From the NCBI GenBank assembly GCA_003453835.1, contig DMMN01000153.1:470-5538 (forward strand): 5,069 bases of DNA. The letters are read 5' to 3'. This DNA is from Bacteroidota bacterium (GTDB taxonomy: Bacteria > Bacteroidota > Ignavibacteria > UBA10030). A program made the position numbers and the translations under genes. This document shows positions 1 to 5,069 of the stretch, piece by piece; positions within the stretch are counted from its first letter, which is position 1; each line of letters starts with the position of its first letter. Under the pieces are notes generated by a model. The model saw nothing but the letters and a program-made list of their open reading frames with translations. It was not told the DNA's origin and did not search any database.

Positions 1-1025
1 TCCTCCGTCACCGTCTTTCGGGCCATCCCGTTCCTCATGCACACATCCTCAATGAAAGCTTGGACAAGCAAAGGAATGTCGTCGCGTCGCTCTCGTAACG
101 ATGCAACATGGATCGGGATAACCTTGAGCCTGTGGTAGAGGTCGTCACGAAAAGCTCCCTTCCTGATTTCCTCATCGAGGTTCTTGTTCGTGGCGGCGAT
201 GACTCGCACATCGACGGGGATCAGTCGCGTTCCTCCGACCCGCTCGATCTTTCCTTCTTCCAGGGCCCGAAGCACCTTGGCCTGGGCATGAAGGCTCATA
301 TCGCCAATCTCATCCAGGAAGAGCGTGCCCCCATCCGCCTGCTCGAACTTTCCGATCCGTTGAGACGTGGCACCGGTGAACGATCCCTTCTCGTGTCCGA
401 ACAACTCGGATTCGATAAGCTCGGCGGGGATCGCGGCACAGTTCACTTCGACGAACGTTTTCGCCGCGCGCTTGCTTTTCCTGTGGATGGCGCGAGCCAC
501 AAGTTCTTTTCCCGTCCCGTTTTCTCCGGTGATCAGCACGCGCGCATCCGTCGGAGCCACGCGATCGACGATCGAGAGAGCCTCCTTGATCTTCTGGCTA
601 TCGCCAAGGATTTGCCATTTCCCCTCGAGAGACTCGCGGAGCTTTCGATATTCCTCAGACAGTTTAGCCTGGTTAAGCGCATTCCGAATCGTGACGAGCA
701 GTTTGTCGCGATCAAGCGGCTTCGGCAGAAAATCGAACGCTCCGAGCTTTGTCGCCTCGACGGCCGTCTCGATCGTTCCATGCCCCGAAATCATGATAAC
801 GGGGAGGTCACTGCTCTTCTCGCGGACCTTTTGCAGCACCTCCAGGCCGTCCATGCCTGCCATTTTCACGTCAAGCAGGAGTAATTCAACCGGCGCCGAA
901 GCGACCTGCTTCAGCGCCTGCTCTCCGTTCTCGGCGAACAAGACGTCAAAGTGCTCGTACTCGAGAATCATCTTGACCGAGTCCCGAACACCCTTTTCAT
1001 CATCGACCACGAGGATTGTCTTCAT
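1..1025 (-). CDS. NtrC-family sigma-54-dependent response regulator, 3' end cut by window edge
   Basis: Cytoplasmic two-component regulator that, once phosphorylated, should use ATP hydrolysis to remodel sigma-54 RNA polymerase at its promoters. Residues 1-120 are a receiver domain: acidic pocket D8/D9, phospho-acceptor D52 (LLLLDVKM), S80 and K102 (KPLD). An AAA+ domain runs from about residue 143 to the edge: Walker A GENGTGKE at 167-174, sigma-54-contacting L1 loop GSFTGA at 214-219, Walker B GGTLFLDE at 232-239, and arginines R293 and R299 (FRDDLYHRL) in the arginine-finger region. The visible part is 341 residues. Family members are usually about 440-480, so the end of the AAA+ domain and the expected Fis-type DNA-binding helix-turn-helix lie outside the window. 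The L1 loop has Ser in place of the usual Ala. The ATG at 1025 is the conventional start; an in-frame TTG at 1034 sits better relative to an AAAGG. Family assignment is very secure; the regulated genes and partner kinase are not visible. Confidence 0.96.
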   Translation of the reverse strand, partial: MKTILVVDDEKGVRDSVKMILEYEHFDVLFAENGEQALKQVASAPVELLLLDVKMAGMDGLEVLQKVREKSSDLPVIMISGHGTIETAVEATKLGAFDFLPKPLDRDKLLVTIRNALNQAKLSEEYRKLRESLEGKWQILGDSQKIKEALSIVDRVAPTDARVLITGENGTGKELVARAIHRKSKRAAKTFVEVNCAAIPAELIESELFGHEKGSFTGATSQRIGKFEQADGGTLFLDEIGDMSLHAQAKVLRALEEGKIERVGGTRLIPVDVRVIAATNKNLDEEIRKGAFRDDLYHRLKVIPIHVASLRERRDDIPLLVQAFIEDVCMRNGMARKTVTE

Positions 1026-1039
1026 CGATTCCAATCATG

Positions 1040-1044
1040 CCTTT
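1040..1044 (-). promoter_or_regulatory. Possible Shine-Dalgarno AAAGG deciding between TTG and ATG start of the regulator
   Basis: Read on the minus strand, AAAGG lies 5 bases before an in-frame TTG (1034-1032) but 14 bases before the ATG (1025-1023). If it is used, the protein would start MES-MKTILVVDDE, three residues longer. An in-frame TGA (1037-1035) rules out any further upstream start. An out-of-frame ATG at 1038-1036 opens only a 12-codon frame. Receiver domains normally begin within a few residues of the ILVVDDE strand, so both starts fit. Since neighbouring genes show no Shine-Dalgarno, the motif may be chance. Confidence 0.25.
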
Positions 1045-1167
1045 GAGAATTGAGGGACTGAGCTGTACTTCATCTCCGTTTGGAGGTTTTCTCACCCATA
1101 GGGAAATCAGACATCCGTCAAGAGTATGGAACGTAATCACATCTGCTCAAGGGATTCTACGGCCACC

Positions 1168-1914
1168 CTATTTCACATCCTCCCGCAAATCGACCGGCAG
1201 ATGAAAGTAGTCCGAAGGTAACAAGTTCCTTACTGTGAGCAAATCGTGACCGAATCTCTCTCCCTGTTTATTCGCTCGTTTGTCTCGGGGGTCATCGGCT
1301 CCTCCGACGACGAATCGCGCCTCGCTCCATTCCACCAGATTGCCCGATGCTCTCGCAAGCTCGCGGGACTCCGACGCATACGCCAGGTATGCCGATGCAA
1401 AGAAATGTTGGAGCTTGTCCTTGTCACCGTGGTTGCCGGTGGGCGTATCAACATAAAGTTTGGATGGCAGGTTGTCCTGGCGCGCACGGAATAGGCTATC
1501 TTCTTCGAACGTCAGTGGAACGCCGATCTCGCCCAGGATGGGGACTCTGACATCGACGTTTCGATGCTCGAGGGTAGCGACGAGCGACAGAAAGAGCGCC
1601 CGTGCGATATCGTACTCGGAGATCTTGAGCGCCTTCTGGTAGATGGCGTCGACACTCCGCATGTCTCCGCAGCGTTTCTTCAAGATCCCAAATCGCACGT
1701 CCCGCACGTATGTCCGGATGAGGCGCGTGTCTTTGATAAGGTCGGGCGTCAAGGCATCCCCGAGAAACCGAAAGAGCGAGAACCCTTCCTTTTCCTCCTC
1801 ATCAAAATTCCAGGACAATCCATCGGGGTCGGACTTTCCATCGCACTGCCCTCGGGAGCTCACGGGGAGCAGGAGGACGACGAACAAAACCAGCAACGTA
1901 CGAGATGGTTTCAT
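1168..1914 (-). CDS. Uncharacterised exported protein with DKLQHFF and DPRDKRAN motifs
   Basis: I do not recognise a named family for this 248-residue protein. The N-terminus is a clear signal peptide: basic MKPSR, a hydrophobic core LLVLFVVLLLP (residues 7-17), then a polar SSRGQ region. No lipobox precedes C24, so signal peptidase I cleavage near residues 20-23 is likelier than lipidation, and there is no second obvious membrane span. The mature part is charged. Its C-terminal half carries DKLQHFFASAYLAYA at 166-180, GNLVEWSE at 191-198, then DDPRDKRANKQGERFG at 207-222. The arrangement of D-K-x-x-H, a later acidic residue and D-x-x-A-N-x-x-G recalls small membrane or envelope proteins such as the YfiM/DUF2279 group; this resemblance is from memory. 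Only two cysteines (C24, C82) are present. The frame stays open upstream to a TTG at 2070, but the 52 extra residues would bury the signal peptide, so ATG at 1914 is chosen. No Shine-Dalgarno is visible. It is separated from its neighbours by 244 and 142 bases, so it is probably transcribed on its own. Confidence 0.8.
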   Translation of the reverse strand: MKPSRTLLVLFVVLLLPVSSRGQCDGKSDPDGLSWNFDEEEKEGFSLFRFLGDALTPDLIKDTRLIRTYVRDVRFGILKKRCGDMRSVDAIYQKALKISEYDIARALFLSLVATLEHRNVDVRVPILGEIGVPLTFEEDSLFRARQDNLPSKLYVDTPTGNHGDKDKLQHFFASAYLAYASESRELARASGNLVEWSEARFVVGGADDPRDKRANKQGERFGHDLLTVRNLLPSDYFHLPVDLREDVK

Positions 1915-1959
1915 GGGAGATTCAGATGCCGGCGCACAAGAATCGATCTGCGCATCCCT

Positions 1960-1984
1960 GCTCCTGAACGTCGGATGCAGGAGC
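1960..1984 (-). promoter_or_regulatory. Hairpin in the leader of the exported-protein gene
   Basis: GCTCCTG (1960-1966) and CAGGAGC (1978-1984) form a perfect 7-bp stem with an 11-base loop, about 45 bases ahead of the ATG at 1914. A second perfect inverted pair, GCATCC (1952-1957) with GGATGC (1973-1978), overlaps it and shares base 1978, so the two stems would compete. No run of T follows on either strand, so it does not look like an intrinsic terminator. It could be a leader structure affecting expression of the downstream gene, or chance. Confidence 0.3.
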
Positions 1985-2072
1985 GCCAACCAGCAACCCT
2001 TCAGAGAGATCAGCTTGTCAGGATATTTAGCGGGGTACTGAGAATGCCTACAAGAGATACAATCAGCCAAGG

Positions 2073-2127
2073 TGAGCGGAGTCGAACTCGGTTAGAGGCA
2101 TCAAAACGCACGCTTCGACGGCGCTCA
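2073..2127. repeat. Imperfect inverted repeat of the TGAGCG..GTCGAA type
   Basis: Left arm TGAGCGGAGTCGAA (2073-2086) and right arm TTCGACGGCGCTCA (2114-2127) are reverse complements at 12 of 14 positions, with two adjacent mismatches in the middle and a 27-base spacer. The right arm continues as GCGTGAC, so on the minus strand this side reads GTCACGCTGAGCGCCGTCGAA. From memory, this wording matches a dispersed intergenic repeat found in many environmental bacterial genomes. It lies in the gap just beyond the stop codon of the carboxyltransferase gene, 31 bases downstream. As RNA it could fold into a long-looped hairpin protecting or ending that transcript. There is no T-tract, so terminator function is not shown. 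No other copy was noticed in the window. Confidence 0.6.
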
Positions 2128-2158
2128 GCGTGACTACAGTCTGGCTTCCAGCAACCTG

Positions 2159-3814
2159 CTAGGTCTGAATCACGCCAGGGTTGAACTTCGGGATATCCGG
2201 ATTATTGCCGGCCGCTTCTATTCCACGGGAAATGTGTGCGCGAGTTTCAACCGGATCGATGATTCCGTCAACCCAGAGTCTGGCCGCGGCAAAGAGTGGG
2301 TCGAGCTCTGCCTCATAGCGATCCTGTACTTCCTTCAGGAGTTGGGTTTGCTTCTCTTTGGAGATGTGTTCTCCTCCTTTTTCCATCGCCTGTACTTTGA
2401 TGCCGAGAAGCGTCTCGCTCGCCTGCTTTCCACCCATCACGGCAATCTGCGCCGAGGGCCAGGCAAAGATGAGGCGCGGGTCATACGCCTTTCCGCACAT
2501 CGCGTAGTTGCCCGCACCATAGCTGTTGCCGACGATAAAGGTGAACTTCGGGACAACGCTGTTCGCCACGGCGTTCACCATTTTTGCTCCGTCCTTGATG
2601 ATTCCCCCTTGCTCGGCCCGGCTTCCCACCATGAAGCCCGTCACATCCTGAAAGAACACGAGCGGGATCATTTTCTGATTGCAGTTGAGGATAAATCGTG
2701 CAGCCTTGTCGGCGCTATCGCTGTAGATCACACCGCCAACCTGCATCTCGCCTTTTGCGGTCTTCACGACAGAGCGTTGATTCGCGACAATGCCGACTGC
2801 CCATCCGTCCACCCGAGCGTAGCCGGTGATGATTGTCTTCCCGTAGCCGGCTTTGTATTCATCCAGCTCCCCGTCGTCCACAATTCGAGCGAGAACCTGA
2901 TACATGTCGAACGGCTTCGACCGATCGGAGGGAACGATGCCGTGGATTTCAACCGGCGAGAACCGGGGCGGACGCGAGTCCACACGGCTGAAGCCCGCCT
3001 TTGCCCGCTTGCCAAGCTTGCCAATGATGCTGCGGATCTTCAGAAGGCACTCCTCATCATTCTTGAGCTTGTGGTCTGTAACGCCGCTGATCTCACAGTG
3101 GATCGTCGCCCCCCCGAGCGCTTCATTGTCGATTTCTTCACCGATCGCCGCCTTCACCAGATGTGAGCCGGCGAGAAACACGCTCCCCGTCTTGTCTACG
3201 ATCATCGCCTCATCGCTCATGATCGGCAGATACGCACCACCGGCAACGCAGGGGCCCATGATTGCGGCGATCTGCGTGATGCCCAACGACGACATGATCG
3301 CGTTGTTGCGGAAGATTCGGCCAAAGTGCTCTTTGTCCGGAAAGATCTCGGATTGGAGCGGGAGAAACACGCCGGCGGAATCAACGAGGTAGACGATCGG
3401 CAGACGATTCTCGACGGAAATCTCCTGCGCCCGGAGGTTTTTCTTGCACGTCAGAGGAAACCATGCCCCCGCTTTGACCGTCGCGTCGTTGGCGACGATG
3501 ACGACATCGCGGGCCTGGATCTTCCCGATCCCGAACACCGTGCCCGAAGAGGGCGCACCGCCAAACTCTTCATACATACCGTAGGCCGCAAAGAGACCGA
3601 CTTCCAGAAAGACGCTTCCGGGATCGATCAGCTTCTCGATACGCTCGCGGGCGAGCAGCTTTCCCCGCTTCTGGTGTTTCTGGATTGCCTCTCTTCCACC
3701 GCCAAGCTTTACCGTGTCGGCTTTCGCCTCAAGGTTTCTTGACAACGCTCGATGATAGTCGCTGTTCCTTTGAAATGCGTCGTCCTTCTTTATCTCACTG
3801 CCGATGAGAGACAT
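2159..3814 (-). CDS. mccB: Acyl-CoA carboxylase carboxyltransferase (beta) subunit, 3-methylcrotonyl-CoA carboxylase type
   Basis: Complete, 551 residues, close to the usual length of about 535-560 for this family. In the cytoplasm such subunits transfer the carboxyl group from carboxybiotin to an acyl-CoA; the MCC type makes 3-methylglutaconyl-CoA from 3-methylcrotonyl-CoA in leucine breakdown. The N-terminal crotonase-like domain carries GKLLARERIEKLIDPGS (51-67), VDSAGVFLPLQSEIFPD (144-160), HFGRIFRNNAIMSS (163-176), GPCVAGGAY (187-195) and TGSVFLAG (209-216). The C-terminal crotonase-like domain carries DVTGFMVG (390-397), GGIIKDGAKM (403-412), GNSYGAGNYAMCGKAYDP (429-446), WPSAQIAVMGG (452-462) and DGIIDPVETR (517-526). 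The NYAMCGKAY and WPSAQIAVMGG wording favours MCC or geranyl-CoA carboxylase over propionyl-CoA or acetyl-CoA carboxylase. The exact acyl substrate cannot be settled here. The required biotin carboxylase/biotin carrier alpha subunit is not in the window. ATG 3814 is the only sensible start, 21 bases after the upstream gene and without a visible Shine-Dalgarno, suggesting co-transcription. No disruption seen. Confidence 0.94.
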   Translation of the reverse strand: MSLIGSEIKKDDAFQRNSDYHRALSRNLEAKADTVKLGGGREAIQKHQKRGKLLARERIEKLIDPGSVFLEVGLFAAYGMYEEFGGAPSSGTVFGIGKIQARDVVIVANDATVKAGAWFPLTCKKNLRAQEISVENRLPIVYLVDSAGVFLPLQSEIFPDKEHFGRIFRNNAIMSSLGITQIAAIMGPCVAGGAYLPIMSDEAMIVDKTGSVFLAGSHLVKAAIGEEIDNEALGGATIHCEISGVTDHKLKNDEECLLKIRSIIGKLGKRAKAGFSRVDSRPPRFSPVEIHGIVPSDRSKPFDMYQVLARIVDDGELDEYKAGYGKTIITGYARVDGWAVGIVANQRSVVKTAKGEMQVGGVIYSDSADKAARFILNCNQKMIPLVFFQDVTGFMVGSRAEQGGIIKDGAKMVNAVANSVVPKFTFIVGNSYGAGNYAMCGKAYDPRLIFAWPSAQIAVMGGKQASETLLGIKVQAMEKGGEHISKEKQTQLLKEVQDRYEAELDPLFAAARLWVDGIIDPVETRAHISRGIEAAGNNPDIPKFNPGVIQT

Positions 3815-3835
3815 AGGGCATGCTATTCGATAGAG

Positions 3836-5069
3836 TTAGTGGGAACGCGTCGTGTCGGGGCCCGGCTTCGAGCCCTGCATCCAGATGGCGTACACCAGGT
3901 CCCTTGCTTCCTCATGCTTCGGATTGATCATGGTTGCCTGCAGGGCATAGCCGATCGCCCGGCTCTCCTCTCCGAGTGCATGGAGCGACCATGCGAGTTG
4001 GAAGAGGAAGACGTCCTGCCGCCATCCTTTTATCGGACCCTGGTTTCGTTGAAGCTCAAGGACGCGCTGGTACTCCTTCGCGGCCTTACCATACTGTTGC
4101 ATCGCATAGTACAGATCGCCGAGTCGGGCTCGATACACGAAGGATGTGTCGCCCGTAAGTTGAATACATCGCCGGAAAAGCTTTTCGTAGAAGTCGAAGC
4201 TGAGACCGGTAACGGATGTTGCTTTCAAGCGCTCTCCCAGGAATTTATCCCATCCGTATTCGACAAGCACTTCGGGGTCATTCGGAACCAGCTCGGCGAG
4301 CCGTTGATGGTATCGGGCCGCGTCATCTCTCCTTCCGATCCGTTCCCCCATTTTCTTCGTGAGGTTCAAGACGCGAACGTCCGTCGGATTTCTTCTCAGA
4401 TACTCTTCCATCACCGCAAATCCAAGAACGGGATTTCCGCGATCGGTCCCGCTCATAAGATTTGAATGATAGATGCCGATGTTCAGCAATTCTCCGGGGT
4501 CCAATTTCCGGTCTTTGAGATATGTGTTCAGGAGCGTCGACGATTTTCCAAACAGAAGCCGTTCATCGAACCGCTTGATCCGTGACGCTCCCCGGTTGGC
4601 GTAGAATGCTTTCGGAGCCCAATACTCAAGCAGGGGGAGGTTCTCGGTATTGACGGGTCCCTTGCCTGCAAACTCGGGCATATTCTCCTCCGATATCATT
4701 TGCAGCGAGAGCAACGTTGGAACGTCGGCAACCTGCACACGCTTCAAGTCTCTCGCTATCCCCTCCATGGAAAGCTTACGTCGGAGATTTTCAAGATCGA
4801 GCTCCATCGGAGAATTCGATCCGATCATCAGCACATCTGCTACGAGAGATTGCCACATCGTAACGTGGGGGAAGACCGAGTGAAACGTCCGCACCACCAG
4901 CTCAAACGTTGCGTCATCCATTTCGTAAAGATGAAACCACTGCACCATCAAGCCTTCTTTCCCCAGTCGCTCTTTGCATACTTCGAAGAACTCCGTCGTG
5001 TACAGGTTCCCGATTCCGGCGATCCAAGGATTTGACGGCTCGCTGACGATCACGTCGAAACGAGATTCT
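3836..5069 (-). CDS. Spermidine-synthase-like (SAM-fold) protein with C-terminal TPR repeats, 5' end cut by window edge
   Basis: The visible 410 residues begin inside a spermidine/spermine-synthase-like Rossmann domain, in the strand FDVIVSEPSNPW (fragment residues 4-15), followed by IAGIGNLYTTEFF, the EGLMVQWFHLY strand (about 38-48) and NTENLPLLEYWAP (140-152). These are hallmarks of the large group annotated as fused MFS-type transporter/spermidine synthase-like proteins, whose N-terminal part is a multi-span membrane domain; that part would lie beyond the right edge. Canonical spermidine synthases have an Asp-containing DSSDP-like active-site segment. Here it reads SEPSNP, so ordinary aminopropyl transfer is doubtful. 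The C-terminal half is helical with TPR-like repeats: roughly 191-265 (including AARYHQRLAELVPNDPEVL), 310-340 (LGDLYYAMQQYGKAAKEYQ) and 351-385 (LAWSLHALGEESRAIGYALQ), suggesting a protein-binding platform. There is no true start in view; the GTG at 5053 is an internal valine codon because the frame continues to the edge. It ends 21 bases before the carboxyltransferase gene. The substrate is unknown. Confidence 0.85.
   Translation of the reverse strand, partial: ESRFDVIVSEPSNPWIAGIGNLYTTEFFEVCKERLGKEGLMVQWFHLYEMDDATFELVVRTFHSVFPHVTMWQSLVADVLMIGSNSPMELDLENLRRKLSMEGIARDLKRVQVADVPTLLSLQMISEENMPEFAGKGPVNTENLPLLEYWAPKAFYANRGASRIKRFDERLLFGKSSTLLNTYLKDRKLDPGELLNIGIYHSNLMSGTDRGNPVLGFAVMEEYLRRNPTDVRVLNLTKKMGERIGRRDDAARYHQRLAELVPNDPEVLVEYGWDKFLGERLKATSVTGLSFDFYEKLFRRCIQLTGDTSFVYRARLGDLYYAMQQYGKAAKEYQRVLELQRNQGPIKGWRQDVFLFQLAWSLHALGEESRAIGYALQATMINPKHEEARDLVYAIWMQGSKPGPDTTRSH

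Noticed and set aside
108..1053. Plus-strand open frames opposite the response regulator gene
   Set aside because: The minus-strand reading has all the receiver and AAA+ motifs; the plus-strand translations are low-complexity shadows without any domain.
1075..1086. Small hairpin CTCCGTTTGGAG between the exported-protein and regulator genes
   Set aside because: The stem is only 4 bp and no T-tract follows on the minus strand, so it does not support a terminator.
1095..1121. TTGACG (1121-1116) and TATGGG (1100-1095) as a promoter for the response regulator
   Set aside because: The spacer is only 15 bases and the -10 match is poor; not strong enough to annotate.
2024..2053. Promoter-like TTGTAG (2053-2048) and TAAATA (2029-2024) with an 18-base spacer on the minus strand
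   Set aside because: The -10 box matches the sigma-70 consensus at only 3 of 6 positions and the lineage may use a different consensus. A promoter for the exported-protein gene is expected in this gap but cannot be pinned down.
1915..2070. N-terminal extension of the exported protein to a TTG at 2070
   Set aside because: The extra 52 residues look non-coding and would place the hydrophobic signal sequence internally; ATG at 1914 directly precedes a textbook signal peptide.
2068..2100. tRNA-like T-arm wording (GTTCGACTCC) on the minus strand
   Set aside because: The flanking bases do not form the 5-bp T-stem and no acceptor, D or anticodon arms can be fitted; the wording is explained by the inverted repeat.
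2234..3166. Long open frame on the plus strand (310 codons) opposite the carboxyltransferase gene
   Set aside because: It lies wholly antisense to a gene with unmistakable family motifs, and its translation shows no recognisable domain. Such antisense frames are common opposite GC-rich coding sequence.
3752..4465. Plus-strand open frame of 237 codons spanning the gap between the carboxyltransferase and the TPR protein genes
   Set aside because: Almost entirely antisense to two well-supported genes, and no recognisable protein family.

Overview
The window holds four genes, all on the minus strand, and no convincing gene on the plus strand. In transcription order (right to left) they are: the C-terminal 410 residues of a spermidine-synthase-like protein fused to TPR repeats (cut by the right edge); a complete carboxyltransferase beta subunit of the 3-methylcrotonyl-CoA carboxylase type; a small uncharacterised exported protein; and the first 341 residues of an NtrC-type sigma-54 response regulator (cut by the left edge). 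No rRNA, tRNA, CRISPR array or insertion sequence was seen.

Organism: a bacterium of moderate GC content (mid-50s by eye). The carboxyltransferase closely resembles, in remembered motif wording, those of Bacteroidota and related lineages. At least two of the three visible starts lack a clear Shine-Dalgarno sequence, which is also common in Bacteroidota. A member of the FCB group (Bacteroidota, Ignavibacteriota or a neighbour), perhaps an uncultivated one, is my best guess; this is inference.

Layout: the spermidine-synthase-like gene and the carboxyltransferase gene are 21 bases apart and probably share a transcript. A 244-base gap follows (1915-2158), carrying an imperfect inverted repeat of the TGAGCG..GTCGAA kind and, closer to the next gene, a compact 7-bp hairpin. 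The exported-protein gene comes next, then a 142-base gap, then the response regulator. There is no obvious shared pathway. The carboxyltransferase needs a biotin-carrying alpha subunit that is not in the window, and the regulator's kinase and targets are not visible.

Nothing here amounts to a clearly new system. The points most worth a second look are the non-canonical active-site region of the spermidine-synthase-like/TPR protein, the conserved-looking His/Asp pattern in the exported protein, and the repeat in the 244-base gap.
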